Positions 47,736-57,130 of a stretch of 64,000 bases of DNA are shown piece after piece. The position numbers and the translations under genes are program-made. How positions within the stretch are numbered: position 1 is the stretch's first letter; every line of letters starts with the position of its first letter. The DNA lies in NCBI RefSeq assembly GCF_900105395.1, contig NZ_LT629775.1, positions 5,788,001 through 5,852,000 on the forward strand, in the 5' to 3' direction. The DNA comes from Streptomyces sp. TLI_053 (lineage in GTDB: Bacteria; Actinomycetota; Actinomycetes; Streptomycetales; Streptomycetaceae). Under the pieces are notes generated by a model. It did not search any database. It saw only the letters and a list, made by a program, of their open reading frames with translations, and was not told where the DNA came from.

Positions 47736-49328
47736 ATGATGCATATGGATATGCACAGTGCTGCGGCCGCCCACGCGCCGCTCGTCCAGGTCGGCAAGGC
47801 CGACGTCGGCGCCGAGGACGTGCTGGCCGTCGCCCGGGGCAACGCCCGGGTCGAGATCGGCCCCGACGCGATCGCCGAGATGGCGACCGCGCGCGCCCGG
47901 ATCGACGCCCTGGCCGCCGAACCGCGCCCCGTCTACGGCGTCTCGACCGGGTTCGGCGCCCTCGCCGTCCGGCACATCAGCCCCGAGCTGCGCGCCCAGC
48001 TGCAGCGCTCGCTGGTGCGCTCGCACGCCGCCGGGATGGGCCCGGTGGTCGAGCGCGAGGTCGTCCGCGCGCTGATGTTCCTGCGCATGAAGACCCTCGC
48101 CAGCGGCCGCACCGGCGTCCGCCCGCTGGTCGCGCAGACCATGGCGGCCCTCCTCAACGCCGGCATCACCCCGGTGGTCCGCGAGTTCGGCTCGCTCGGC
48201 TGCTCCGGCGACCTCGCGCCGCTGTCGCACTGCGCGCTCGTCCTCATGGGCGAGGGCGTGGCCACCGGCCCGGACGGCGTCGAGAAGCCGGCCGCCGAAC
48301 TGCTCGCCGCCGCCGGCATCGAGCCGGTCGAGCTGCTGGAGAAGGAGGGCCTCGCCCTCATCAACGGCACCGACGGCATGCTCGGCATGCTGGTCATGGC
48401 CATCGCGGACCTGCAGCGGCTGTTCACCACCGCCGACATCACCGCCGCGATGACCCTGGAGGCCCTGCTCGGCAGCGACAAGGTGCTCGCCCCCGAGCTG
48501 CACGCCCCGATCCGCCCGCACCCCGGCCAGGCCGCCGCCGCCGCCAACATGCTGGCCGTGCTCCGGGGCTCCGGCCTCACCGGCCACCACCAGGACGACG
48601 CGCCGCGGGTCCAGGACGCCTACTCGATCCGCTGCGCCCCGCAGGTCGCCGGCGCCGGCCGCGACACCCTCGCGCACGCCCAGCTGGTCGCCTCCCGGGA
48701 GCTGGCCGCCTCGGTCGACAACCCGGTGGTGCTGCCGGACGGCCGGGTCGAGTCCAACGGGAACTTCCACGGCGCCCCGGTCGCCTACGTGCTGGACTTC
48801 CTCGCCATCGCCGCCGCCGACCTGGGCTCGATCTCCGAGCGCCGCACCGACCGGCTGCTCGACAAGGCACGCTCGCACGGCCTGCCGGCCTTCCTGGCCG
48901 ACGACCCGGGCGTGGACTCCGGCCTGATGATCGCCCAGTACACCCAGGCGGCGCTGGTCAGCGAGAACAAGCGGCTCGCGGTGCCGGCCTCGGTCGACTC
49001 GATCCCCTCCTCGGCCATGCAGGAGGACCACGTCTCGATGGGCTGGTCCGCCGCGCGCAAGCTGCGCCAGTCCGTGGAGAACCTCGGCCGCGTCCTGGCC
49101 GTCGAGCTCACCGCCGCCGCCCGGGCGCTGGAGATCCGCCGGCAGGCCGGCACGGGCGCCGAGCCGGCGCCGGCCACGGCCGCGGCGATGGAGGCCGCCC
49201 GTGCCGCCGGGGTCGGCGGCGCCGGTCGCGACCGCTTCCTCTCGCCGGACCTGGAGGCCGCCGCCGCGCTGGTCGCCTCGGGCGAGCTGGTGCGGGCCGT
49301 CGAGCGGGTCACCGGCCCGCTGGCCTGA
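47736..49328 (+). CDS. hutH: histidine ammonia-lyase
   Basis: 530 residues from ATG at 47736; several ATGs follow (47739, 47745, 47751) and the true start is uncertain. It deaminates L-histidine to urocanate. The MIO prosthetic group forms from Cys156-Ser157-Gly158 in GSLGCSGDLAPLSH; most HALs have Ala-Ser-Gly here, and I recall the Cys version in streptomycetes. Further motifs: YGVSTGFGALA, NGTDGMLGML, DNPVVLPDGRVESNGNFHG and SAMQEDHVSMG. Separated from hutU by 3.4 kb and five genes. Confidence 0.95.
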   Translation: MMHMDMHSAAAAHAPLVQVGKADVGAEDVLAVARGNARVEIGPDAIAEMATARARIDALAAEPRPVYGVSTGFGALAVRHISPELRAQLQRSLVRSHAAGMGPVVEREVVRALMFLRMKTLASGRTGVRPLVAQTMAALLNAGITPVVREFGSLGCSGDLAPLSHCALVLMGEGVATGPDGVEKPAAELLAAAGIEPVELLEKEGLALINGTDGMLGMLVMAIADLQRLFTTADITAAMTLEALLGSDKVLAPELHAPIRPHPGQAAAAANMLAVLRGSGLTGHHQDDAPRVQDAYSIRCAPQVAGAGRDTLAHAQLVASRELAASVDNPVVLPDGRVESNGNFHGAPVAYVLDFLAIAAADLGSISERRTDRLLDKARSHGLPAFLADDPGVDSGLMIAQYTQAALVSENKRLAVPASVDSIPSSAMQEDHVSMGWSAARKLRQSVENLGRVLAVELTAAARALEIRRQAGTGAEPAPATAAAMEAARAAGVGGAGRDRFLSPDLEAAAALVASGELVRAVERVTGPLA

Positions 49329-49357
49329 CCTCCGCGCCGCACCGCACGGACGGGGCG

Positions 49358-49390
49358 GGTGACCGGTGGCCGCGAAGGCCGCCGGTCACC
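49358..49390. terminator. hairpin at the hutH/49386 convergence
   Basis: GGTGACCGGTGGCC (49358-49371) pairs with GGCCGCCGGTCACC (49377-49390) apart from one T-G pair. It overlaps the last codons of the convergent minus-strand gene. Confidence 0.65.
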
Positions 49391-49841
49391 GGTCCCAGTC
49401 GCTCTCCGGGGCCTTCGTGCCGCGCTGCTCCTGGATCCGCTCGGCGAGCGCGGAGGAGACGTTGACGCCGACGATGCCGCCCCAGCACACCAGCAGGCCC
49501 CAGAAACCGGAGCTGCCGGCGGCGATGCCGGACAGCGGGATGCCGAGCACCAGCGAGATGATCGGGAGCCGGGTCGCCGACCGGCCGCCGAAACGGCGCG
49601 GCCCGTACCCCGGACGGGCGTACGCCCCGGCCGGTCCGTGGCCCTCGGCGGGGCCGTAACCGTCGGCCGGGCCGAGCCGCTCGGCCACCCGGCGCTCCAC
49701 CCGGGCGTCCAGGCGGGCGTCGATCCGGGAGAGGAAGGAGTCGACGAGTTCCGACTCGTACTCCGGGCCGAGCTCCTTGCGGGCCTGCAGCGTGGCGTCC
49801 AGATCGCGCCGCAGATCGTCCTGACGAGTGTCCATGGGCAC
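49386..49841 (-). CDS. membrane protein with coiled N-terminal region
   Basis: 151 residues from GTG 49841 (GGAGG 6 nt upstream); ATG at 49835 is the alternative. An acidic/basic helical N-terminus (RQDDLRRDLDATLQARKELG, FLSRIDARLDARVERRVAER) likely forms a coiled coil. A Gly/Pro/Tyr linker follows, then two TM helices (LPIISLVLGIPLSGIAAG, FWGLLVCWGGIVGVNVSSAL) and a hydrophilic tail. No family function known to me. Divergent from the RpiR regulator. Confidence 0.7.
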   Translation of the reverse strand: MPMDTRQDDLRRDLDATLQARKELGPEYESELVDSFLSRIDARLDARVERRVAERLGPADGYGPAEGHGPAGAYARPGYGPRRFGGRSATRLPIISLVLGIPLSGIAAGSSGFWGLLVCWGGIVGVNVSSALAERIQEQRGTKAPESDWDR

Positions 49842-50056
49842 CAGCTTCCTCCCCCCGGGGACCGCCGGTCCATCGGTCCGACGGGGATTCAGGGCGGTCT
49901 CAGGGGTATCTCAGGGTCACCCCGAGACGGGCCCGCGCCCCGCCCGGGGACCGCTCCGGGAGGTCTCGTCCGATGTCCCGTCGGGCGAGACGTCTTTGCC
50001 AGCGGCCGTCCGCTGCTGCACAGTCGTCCGAACAGCTCGCATCCGGAGGTACCGCC

Positions 50057-50926
50057 ATGACCGCCACCGACGACGCCGGCACGGTCGGTCCCTCCGCCCG
50101 GCTGCTCCAGCTCTTCGAGGGGCACCGGCTCACCCCGACCCAGCGGCGGATCGCGCACTCGCTGGTCCGGCACGCCACCGAGGCGCCGTTCCTCTCCAGC
50201 GTCGAGGTCGCCGAACTCGCCGGTGTCAGCCAGCCCTCGGTGACCCGGTTCGCGGTGGCCCTCGGCTACGACGGCTACCCGGCGCTGCGCAAGCAGCTGC
50301 GCGAACTCGGCGCCGGCGAGGCAGCCGCGCCCGAGACCCCGGCCGACGCCGTCCGCAACGAGCACCAGCAGGCCGTGCTCGCCGAGATCGAGCACCTGCG
50401 GCACCTGGCCGAGCTGCTCGCCGACCCCGAGCCGATCGCCCGCGCCGCCCGGCTGCTGGCCGCCTCCCGCCCGCTGCCGGTGCTCGGCCTGCGGGCCGCC
50501 TCCGCGCAGGCGCGCGGCTTCGCCTACTTCGCCGCCAAGGTGCACCCGGACATCCGGCTGCTGGACGAGGGCGGCAGCATGCTCGCCGACCGCCTCGAAC
50601 AGGCCGCGGCTGCGGGCGCGAGCGTGCTGCTCTGCTTCGCCCTGCCGCGCTACCCGCGCGAGCTGATGGACGCCCTGGCGGTGGCCCGGGAGTGCGGGCT
50701 GACCGTCGTCACCGTGGCCGACAGCGTCTTCGCGCCGGTCGCCAAGCTCTCCGACCTGATGCTGCCGGCCGCCGTCGGCACCGGGCTGGTCTTCGACACC
50801 GCCTGCGCTCCGATGATGCTGGGCCGGGTGCTGCTGCAGACCATGTGCGACGAGCTGCCGGGCGCCGAGGCGCGGTTGGAGGCCATCGAGCAGTCGGCGG
50901 CCGCCCGGGGGCTGTTCCTGGAGTAG
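50057..50926 (+). CDS. MurR/RpiR-family transcriptional regulator
   Basis: 289 residues from ATG at 50057 with perfect GGAGGT. N-terminal HTH_6 domain at 15-90 (LTPTQRRIAHSLVRHATEAP; SSVEVAELAGVSQPSVTRFA). C-terminal SIS domain at 130-270 (VLGLRAASAQARGFAYFAAK, VLLCFALPRYPRELMDALAV). RpiR proteins sense phosphosugars or acyl/amino compounds; its position next to hutH makes it a candidate hut regulator in streptomycetes, though no operator evidence is visible. Confidence 0.88.
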   Translation: MTATDDAGTVGPSARLLQLFEGHRLTPTQRRIAHSLVRHATEAPFLSSVEVAELAGVSQPSVTRFAVALGYDGYPALRKQLRELGAGEAAAPETPADAVRNEHQQAVLAEIEHLRHLAELLADPEPIARAARLLAASRPLPVLGLRAASAQARGFAYFAAKVHPDIRLLDEGGSMLADRLEQAAAAGASVLLCFALPRYPRELMDALAVARECGLTVVTVADSVFAPVAKLSDLMLPAAVGTGLVFDTACAPMMLGRVLLQTMCDELPGAEARLEAIEQSAAARGLFLE

Positions 50927-50993
50927 CCCGGCCCCCCGGGGCGGTGCTGGGGGGCTGTTCCCGGTGCGGTCCGGCCTGGTGGTCCGCCGCGGG

Positions 50994-51473
50994 TCAGGCC
51001 TCCAGGGTCCGCCGGATCCGGCGCAGGGTCGCCCGCATGCCGGCCCGGTTGTGCGCGGCCCGCCGCTCCGGGGCGACACCGCTGAAGACCTTGCCGAGCA
51101 GTTCGGCGGCGGGTGCGCCGCGCCCGGTCCGCAGGTCCCGCCAGTACTCGGTGAGGATCGTGCCGCCCTCGCCGTCCGGCGCGAACCGGTAGCCCCACTC
51201 GGCGATCGGCAGCCCGAACGCGTCCACCCGGAACGCGAACTCGCTGCCGGGGCGGCCCGTCGTCACCCGGCAGGTGGTGAACCAGACGAACAGGCCGCGC
51301 CGGTTGAAGCCGACGAACCGGTCCCCGGCCCGCAGCGGTCCCCGTCGCGCCCACACCGCCCGGCACTCGGGGCTCCACTCGCCGGTCCGCCGGACGGTGC
51401 TGACGGCCCGGTAGACCTCCGTCGGCGTGGCGGCCACACCGATGCTCTCCTCGACGCCCCACTCGCGGTCCAT
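50994..51473 (-). CDS. SRPBCC-family protein
   Basis: 159 residues from ATG at 51473. The START/polyketide-cyclase-like fold is recognisable: EESIGVAATPTEVYRAVSTV, GEWSPECRAVWARRG, GDRFVGFNRRG and a C-terminal helix. Such proteins bind hydrophobic ligands; the specific role is unknown. An upstream ATG 39 nt earlier would add only a hydrophilic leader. Convergent with the RpiR gene. Confidence 0.8.
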   Translation of the reverse strand: MDREWGVEESIGVAATPTEVYRAVSTVRRTGEWSPECRAVWARRGPLRAGDRFVGFNRRGLFVWFTTCRVTTGRPGSEFAFRVDAFGLPIAEWGYRFAPDGEGGTILTEYWRDLRTGRGAPAAELLGKVFSGVAPERRAAHNRAGMRATLRRIRRTLEA

Positions 51474-51584
51474 CGCCCGCCCTCCCCGTTCGTCCGCGCG
51501 GCCAGGAACCACCGCCCCGGCGACCGTACCCGCAGGTTGGCGATCCGCCCAGGGCGGGCATCATTCCGGTCAGGGGGTGCCGCC

Positions 51585-51941
51585 ATGCGTGTGATCCACG
51601 AAATGAAGTTCGTCGGCCGGCTCGCCTCCGGAGCCGACGAGTGGTCCTGCCCGACCTGCGGACGGCGCGTCACCCTGCGCCGTCTGCCCGATCCCGAACT
51701 CACCGTGCTCGACCCGGGCGACGAGAGCGTCGTCCATGTCGGCGTCATCGAACCCGACGCCCGCGCCGCCGCGGCCGCCGAACAGTACGGCCTCGGCCCC
51801 GTCCAGGAGATCCCCCGCCCACCCCGGACCCCGGCACCGCCCACGCCTTCCGGCGCCCGGTCCGCCGAGGGCCCCGACGACGCCGACCGCCGCTGGCTCG
51901 CCGAGATCGGCATCGACTGGGACGGCGACGCGGCGGCCTGA
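51585..51941 (+). CDS. small zinc-ribbon-like hypothetical protein
   Basis: 118 residues from ATG at 51585. A CPTCGRRV knuckle near residue 22 resembles half a zinc ribbon; no second CxxC is present, so metal binding would need a dimer or other ligands. The middle is Pro-rich (IPRPPRTPAPPTPSG), and the end is DDADRRWLAEIGIDWDGD. Function unknown. It ends 7 bp before the stop of the convergent Uma2 gene. Confidence 0.65.
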   Translation: MRVIHEMKFVGRLASGADEWSCPTCGRRVTLRRLPDPELTVLDPGDESVVHVGVIEPDARAAAAAEQYGLGPVQEIPRPPRTPAPPTPSGARSAEGPDDADRRWLAEIGIDWDGDAAA

Positions 51942-51948
51942 GGGCCGG

Positions 51949-52512
51949 TCAGCGCCGGGGCGCGTACAACGGCAGGTCCACGGTCGGCAGTTCGTCCGTG
52001 AACGGCGCGGTGAGCGGCACCGGCTCGCCGTACCTGCCGTGCAGCACGCCCCGGTACTCCCGGTCGCGCGGGTGGGTGAAGTACGTCCAGGTGCCCTTGC
52101 GGGGGTCGACGGCCAGGAGTGCGGCGAGCCCCGCGGCGGCGTACCAGTCGGCCCCGGGAGTGGTGCCGCTCGCCCCGTCGGCCCTGGCGGCCACCTCCAC
52201 CGCGAGTGCCGCGTCCCGGGGGTCGGCGAGCCACTCGTCGCTCCTTTCCCAGTCGGTGGGGAGGACGACGAGGTCCGGGGTCGCGTAGTCCTCGTCGTCG
52301 TCCGGTGTGCCCACGGACGAGACCTGGTAGCCGGCGAGCCCGGCCGGCAGCCGCTGGTCGAGCCGGACCCGCAGCCGGCCGACGGTCCCCGCGTGCTTGC
52401 CGCAGGGGGGAGGGGCCGCGATCAGGGATCCGCCGATGATCTGCACACGGAGGCCGGTGGTTCGCGCGAGCTCCTCGGCGATGTCCCGGAGTCTGCCGGG
52501 GGCTGCCTTCAT
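51949..52512 (-). CDS. Uma2-family (DUF820) putative endonuclease-fold protein
   Basis: 187 residues from ATG at 52512. The PD-(D/E)xK-like Uma2 core is visible: YATPDLVVLPTDWE (acidic Asp) followed by ALAVEVAARADGASG, where the usual ExxS-x8-K pattern is modified. Then DWYAAAGLAALLAVDPRKGT and YRGVLHGRYGEPVPLTAPF. Very common in streptomycetes as multi-copy genes of unknown function; nuclease activity is unproven. Divergent from hutU. Confidence 0.8.
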   Translation of the reverse strand: MKAAPGRLRDIAEELARTTGLRVQIIGGSLIAAPPPCGKHAGTVGRLRVRLDQRLPAGLAGYQVSSVGTPDDDEDYATPDLVVLPTDWERSDEWLADPRDAALAVEVAARADGASGTTPGADWYAAAGLAALLAVDPRKGTWTYFTHPRDREYRGVLHGRYGEPVPLTAPFTDELPTVDLPLYAPRR

Positions 52513-52626
52513 CGGGTCTCCGTGGGGCGGGGCTGGGCCGAGTGGCTGGTGTCGGCCGTCGTTCAGCGTAGCGGGGGTACGACCTCGCCGCGGGCGCTGA
52601 TCGGATGTGCGCAGGTCTGGCCGAAG

Positions 52627-52674
52627 GCTGAATGTTTGGATATATTCAGCGAAGTCGAGCCTGAATGAATTCAT
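52627..52674 (+). promoter_or_regulatory. candidate hutU promoter with inverted repeats
   Basis: GCTGAAT (52627-52633) and ATTCAGC (52644-52650) form a 7-bp dyad with 10-bp spacer around a possible -10 TATATT (52641-52646). A second palindrome, ATGAATTCAT, lies at 52665-52674, just before the ribosome site AAGGAGG. The AT-rich dyads stand out from the surroundings and may bind the hut regulator. Confidence 0.5.
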
Positions 52675-52692
52675 CCGCAAGGAGGCCGGGAC

Positions 52693-54378
52693 ATGGTGCA
52701 GCAGGCGAGTGGGCCGCGAGAGGTGCGGGCGGCGCGGGGGACCGGGCTGACCACGCAGGGGTGGCAGCAGGAGGCCGCCCTGCGGATGCTCATGAACAAC
52801 CTCGACCCCGAGGTCGCCGAGCACCCCTCCAAGCTGGTCGTCTACGGTGGCACCGGCAAGGCCGCGCGCGACTGGCGCTCCTTCGACGCCATGGTGCGCA
52901 CCCTCGAGGGCCTGAAGCAGGACGAGACCATGCTGGTCCAGTCCGGCCGGCCGGTCGGCGTCATGCAGACCCACGAGTGGGCGCCGCGGGTGCTGATCGC
53001 CAACTCCAACCTGGTCGGCGACTGGGCCAACTGGGAGGAGTTCCGCCGCCTGGAGAGCCTCGGGCTCACCATGTACGGCCAGATGACCGCCGGTTCCTGG
53101 ATCTACATCGGCACCCAGGGCATCCTCCAGGGCACCTACGAGACCTTCGCCGCCGTCGCCAACAAGCGCTTCGACGGCACCCTCGCGGGCACCATCACCC
53201 TCACCGCCGGCCTCGGCGGCATGGGCGGCGCCCAGCCGCTGGCCGTCACCATGAACGGCGGCGTGGCGATCTGCATCGACTGCGACCCGTCCCGGATCTC
53301 CCGTCGGATCGAGCACCGCTACCTGGACGTCGAGGCCAAGAACCTCTCCCACGCGCTGGAGCTCGCCACCGCCGCCCGCGACAAGAAGCAGCCGCTCTCC
53401 ATCGGCCTGCTGGGCAACGCCGCCGAGCTGTTCCCGCAGCTGCTGGCGATGGACGCGCCGATCGACATCGTCACCGACCAGACCAGCGCCCACGACCCGC
53501 TGAGCTACCTGCCGGTCGGCGTCTCCTTCGACGACATGGCCACCTACGCGGCCGAGAAGCCCGCCGAGTTCACCACCCGCTCGCGCGAGTCGATGGCCAG
53601 GCACGTCGAGGCGATGGTCGGCTTCCAGGACCGCGGCGCCGAGGTCTTCGACTACGGCAACTCGATCCGCGGCGAGGCCCAGCTGGCCGGCTACGACCGC
53701 GCCTTCGCCTTCCCCGGCTTCGTCCCCGCGTACATCCGGCCGCTGTTCTGCGAGGGCAAGGGCCCGTTCCGCTGGGCCGCCCTGTCCGGCGACCCGCAGG
53801 ACATCGCCAAGACCGACAAGGCCGTGCTCGACCTCTTCCCGGAGAACGAGTCGCTGCACCGCTGGATCAGGATGGCCCAGGAGAAGGTGCACTTCCAGGG
53901 CCTGCCCGCGCGGATCTGCTGGCTCGGTTACGGCGAGCGCGACAAGGCCGGCGAGCGCTTCAACGACATGGTCGCCTCCGGCGAGCTGTCCGCCCCGATC
54001 GTCATCGGCCGCGACCACCTGGACTGCGGCTCCGTCGCCTCCCCCTACCGGGAGACCGAGGCGATGCTGGACGGCTCCGACGCGATCGCCGACTGGCCGC
54101 TGCTCAACGCCATGGTCAACGTCGCCTCCGGCGCGTCCTGGGTCTCCATCCACCACGGCGGCGGCGTCGGCATCGGCCGCTCGATCCACGCCGGCCAGGT
54201 CACCGTCGCCGACGGCACCGCGCTGGCCGGCGAGAAGATCCGCCGGGTGCTCACCAACGACCCGGGCATGGGCGTCATCCGCCACGTCGACGCCGGTTAC
54301 GACCGGGCCGACGAGGTCGCCGCCGAGCGCGGTGTGCGCGTCCCGATGAACGAGCACGGCTCGACGGGCGAGCTGTGA
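52693..54378 (+). CDS. hutU: urocanate hydratase
   Basis: 561 residues from ATG at 52693, ribosome site AAGGAGG 10 nt upstream. It hydrates urocanate to imidazolonepropionate using tightly bound NAD as electrophile. Motifs: NNLDPEVAEHPSKLVVYGGT, QSGRPVGVMQTHEWAPRVLI, the NAD-binding TLTAGLGGMGGAQPLAVTMN, and GRDHLDCGSVASPYRET containing the conserved active-site Cys. Length normal (about 555). First gene of a tightly packed operon with the M20 hydrolase, hutF and hutI. Confidence 0.96.
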   Translation: MVQQASGPREVRAARGTGLTTQGWQQEAALRMLMNNLDPEVAEHPSKLVVYGGTGKAARDWRSFDAMVRTLEGLKQDETMLVQSGRPVGVMQTHEWAPRVLIANSNLVGDWANWEEFRRLESLGLTMYGQMTAGSWIYIGTQGILQGTYETFAAVANKRFDGTLAGTITLTAGLGGMGGAQPLAVTMNGGVAICIDCDPSRISRRIEHRYLDVEAKNLSHALELATAARDKKQPLSIGLLGNAAELFPQLLAMDAPIDIVTDQTSAHDPLSYLPVGVSFDDMATYAAEKPAEFTTRSRESMARHVEAMVGFQDRGAEVFDYGNSIRGEAQLAGYDRAFAFPGFVPAYIRPLFCEGKGPFRWAALSGDPQDIAKTDKAVLDLFPENESLHRWIRMAQEKVHFQGLPARICWLGYGERDKAGERFNDMVASGELSAPIVIGRDHLDCGSVASPYRETEAMLDGSDAIADWPLLNAMVNVASGASWVSIHHGGGVGIGRSIHAGQVTVADGTALAGEKIRRVLTNDPGMGVIRHVDAGYDRADEVAAERGVRVPMNEHGSTGEL

Positions 54379-55592
54379 GCGACCAGGGCTCCGCGAGCTT
54401 CGAACGGATGTGGGCGGAGCTGCTCCCCGTGGGCCGCTCCGCCGCGTCCGGCGGCTACCGCCGCTTCGCCTGGAACAGCGCCGACGCCGAGTGCCGGGCC
54501 TGGTTCGAGCAGCAGGCCCGCGACCGCGGCCTGCACTACGAGCTGGACCGCAACGGCAACCAGTGGGCCTGGCTCGGCGACCCGGCCGGCGAGGGCGCGG
54601 TGGTCACCGGCTCGCACCTGGACTCCGTCCCGGACGGCGGCGCCTTCGACGGCCCGCTCGGTGTGGTCTCCTCCTTCGCGGCGCTCGACGAGCTGCGCGC
54701 CCGGGGGGCGGGGCTCACCCGCCCGCTGGCGATCGTCAACTTCGGCGACGAGGAGGGCGCCCGGTTCGGGGTGGCCTGCATCGGCTCCCGGCTCACCGCC
54801 GGGGTGCTCGCCAAGGAGCAGGCGTACGAGCTGCGCGACGCCGACGGCGTCCGGCTGCCCGACGCGATGGAGCGGGCCGGCCAGGACCCGACCGCGATCG
54901 GCGCCGACGGCGACCGGCTGGCCCGGATCGGCGCCTTCGTCGAACTCCACGTCGAGCAGGGCCGCTGCCTGACCGAGGAGCACCCGGTCGGGGTGGCCAG
55001 CGCGATCTGGCCGCACGGCCGCTGGCGGTTCGACTTCCGCGGCGAGGCCAACCACGCCGGCACCACCCGGATCGAGGACCGCCGCGACCCGATGCTGACC
55101 TACGCCAACACCGTGCTCGCCGCGCGGAAGAAGGCGAAGCTCGCGGGCGCGCTGGCCACCTTCGGCAAGGTCGCCGTGGAGCCCAACGGCACCAACGCCA
55201 TCGCCTCGCTGGTGCGCGGCTGGCTGGACTCCAGGGCGGCCGACGAGGCCACCCTCACCGCGCTGGTCGAGGAGATCGGCCGGGCCGCCGCCGAGCGCGG
55301 CGAGCGCGACGGGGTCGAGGTCGGGCTGACCCGCGAGTCCTACACCCCGGTGGTGGACTTCGACGGCCCGCTGCGCGACCGCCTCGCGGCCCGCCTGGGC
55401 GGCGTCCCCGTGCTGCCCACCGGCGCGGGACACGACGCCGGGATCCTCGCTTCGGCGGTCCCGACCGCCATGCTTTTCGTGCGCAACCCGAGCGGCGTCT
55501 CGCACTCCCCGGCGGAGCACGCCGAGCCGGCCGACTGCCTGGCCGGCGTCGCCGCCCTCGCCGACGTACTGGAGGACCTGGCGTGTCAGTGA
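54375..55592 (+). CDS. M20 amidohydrolase, allantoate-amidohydrolase-like, possible HutG substitute
   Basis: 405 residues from GTG at 54375, overlapping the hutU stop (GTGA). Metallopeptidase M20 motifs: GSHLDSVPDGGAFDGPLGV (His, Asp), NFGDEEGARFG (Glu-Glu), AFVELHVEQGRCL and RNPSGVSHSPAEH. Closest to allantoate amidohydrolase and N-carbamoyl amino acid hydrolases. In the hut operon no HutG (N-formylglutamate amidohydrolase) is present, so this enzyme may hydrolyse N-formylglutamate to glutamate and formate. The role is inferred from context; the family call is secure. Confidence 0.88.
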   Translation: MSDQGSASFERMWAELLPVGRSAASGGYRRFAWNSADAECRAWFEQQARDRGLHYELDRNGNQWAWLGDPAGEGAVVTGSHLDSVPDGGAFDGPLGVVSSFAALDELRARGAGLTRPLAIVNFGDEEGARFGVACIGSRLTAGVLAKEQAYELRDADGVRLPDAMERAGQDPTAIGADGDRLARIGAFVELHVEQGRCLTEEHPVGVASAIWPHGRWRFDFRGEANHAGTTRIEDRRDPMLTYANTVLAARKKAKLAGALATFGKVAVEPNGTNAIASLVRGWLDSRAADEATLTALVEEIGRAAAERGERDGVEVGLTRESYTPVVDFDGPLRDRLAARLGGVPVLPTGAGHDAGILASAVPTAMLFVRNPSGVSHSPAEHAEPADCLAGVAALADVLEDLACQ

Positions 55593-56956
55593 ACCGTGCC
55601 GACGGCACGCCGACCACCTACTGGGCGCGGCACGCCTGGCTGCCGCACGCCAACGGGCCGGTGGTCGAGCCGGACGTGCTGATCACCACCGGGCCCGGCG
55701 GCAAGATCGCCCGGGTGCAGCCGGACAGCGGGCCCTGCCCGCCCGGCGCGGTCCGGCTGGAGGGCCTGCTGCTGCCGGGGCAGGCGAACGCGCACTCGCA
55801 CGCCTTCCACCGGGCGCTGCGCGGCCACGTCCAGGTCGGCTCCGGCACCTTCTGGACCTGGCGCGACACCATGTACCGGTTCGCCGGCGCGCTCGACCCG
55901 GACCGCTACCTGGCGCTCGCCACCGCGGCCTACGCGGAGATGGCGCTCGCCGGGATCACCGCCGTCGGCGAGTTCCACTATCTGCACCACGCGCCCGGCG
56001 GCGTCCGGTACGACGATCCCAACGCGATGGGCGAGGCGCTGATCGAGGCCGCCGCCCGGGCCGGCATCCGGATCACCCTGCTCGACACCTGCTACCTGTC
56101 GTCCGGCTTCGGCACCGAGCCGACCAGGCCGCAGCTGCGCTTCAGCGACGGCGACGCCGACGCCTGGGCCGAGCGGGCCGACCTGCTGAAGGCCCGCGAG
56201 CACGCCCGGATCGGCGCCGCGATCCACTCGGTGCGCGCCGTGCCCGCCGAGCAGCTCGGCACCGTCGCCGACTGGGCGTCCTCCCGCCGGGCGCCGCTGC
56301 ACGTCCACCTGTCCGAGCAGACCGCCGAGAACGACGCCTGCCTCGCCGCGCACGGTGTCACCCCGACCCGGCTGCTCGCCGACGGCGGCGCGCTCGGCCC
56401 GCGCACCTCGGTCGTGCACGCCACCCACCTCACCGAGGACGACATCGCCCTGCTGACCGGCTCCTCCACGACCGTCTGCATGTGCCCCACCACCGAGCGG
56501 GACCTCGCGGACGGCATCGGCCCGGCCCGGCAGCTGGCCTCCGGGGGGTGCCCGATCACCCTCGGCAGCGACAGCCACGCCGTGATCGACCCGTTCGAGG
56601 AGGCCCGGGCGCTGGAGCTGGACGAGCGGCTGCGCACCCGCACCCGCGGCCACTGGACGGCGAACGCGCTGCTCCGGGCCGGTGCGGAGGACGGCCACGC
56701 CTCGCTCGGCTGGCCGGAGGCGGGGCGGATCGAGGCCGGCGCGCTGGCCGACTTCACCGTGATCGCCCTGGACTCGGTGCGCACCGCGGGTCCGGCGCCC
56801 CGGCTGGGCGCGGAGATCGCGGTGTTCGCGGCCTCCGCGGCGGACGTCCGGCACGTGGTGGTCGGCGGCCGGCACGTGGTCAGGGACGGCACGCACACCC
56901 TGGTGCCGGACGTGCCGGGTGCGCTGCGGTCCTCGATCGCGGCGCTCGGCTGCTGA
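55583..56956 (+). CDS. hutF: formimidoylglutamate deiminase
   Basis: 457 residues from GTG at 55583 (GGAGG 7 nt upstream), overlapping the M20 gene by 10 nt. Amidohydrolase superfamily: zinc motif NAHSHAFHRALRG, then HVHLSEQTAEN, HATHLTEDDI and LGSDSHAVIDP. It converts N-formimino-L-glutamate to N-formyl-L-glutamate and ammonia. Presence of HutF implies the five-step hut route that ends with a formylglutamate hydrolase rather than direct formiminoglutamase. Confidence 0.93.
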   Translation: MSVNRADGTPTTYWARHAWLPHANGPVVEPDVLITTGPGGKIARVQPDSGPCPPGAVRLEGLLLPGQANAHSHAFHRALRGHVQVGSGTFWTWRDTMYRFAGALDPDRYLALATAAYAEMALAGITAVGEFHYLHHAPGGVRYDDPNAMGEALIEAAARAGIRITLLDTCYLSSGFGTEPTRPQLRFSDGDADAWAERADLLKAREHARIGAAIHSVRAVPAEQLGTVADWASSRRAPLHVHLSEQTAENDACLAAHGVTPTRLLADGGALGPRTSVVHATHLTEDDIALLTGSSTTVCMCPTTERDLADGIGPARQLASGGCPITLGSDSHAVIDPFEEARALELDERLRTRTRGHWTANALLRAGAEDGHASLGWPEAGRIEAGALADFTVIALDSVRTAGPAPRLGAEIAVFAASAADVRHVVVGGRHVVRDGTHTLVPDVPGALRSSIAALGC

Positions 56957-57060
56957 AATCCCGGCATTCCCGTGGGTGACCGGGGGCGGGCGGCATCGGA
57001 CCGCCCGCCCCCGCTCCCGTTCTCCCGCTCCGGTTCTCCCCGTTCCCGTTCCGCAGTTCT

Positions 57061-57084
57061 GCTCCCGCTCCCGCTCCCGCTCCC
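57061..57084. repeat. GCTCCC hexamer repeat in C/T-rich spacer
   Basis: Four tandem GCTCCC units inside a C/T-rich 115-bp stretch (57005-57120) between hutF and hutI, recalling the tandem array at 6051-6105. Confidence 0.75.
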
Positions 57085-57130
57085 GTTCCGCCCCCCGTTT
57101 CCCGCTTCCCGCTCCCCGAAAGGTTCCGAC

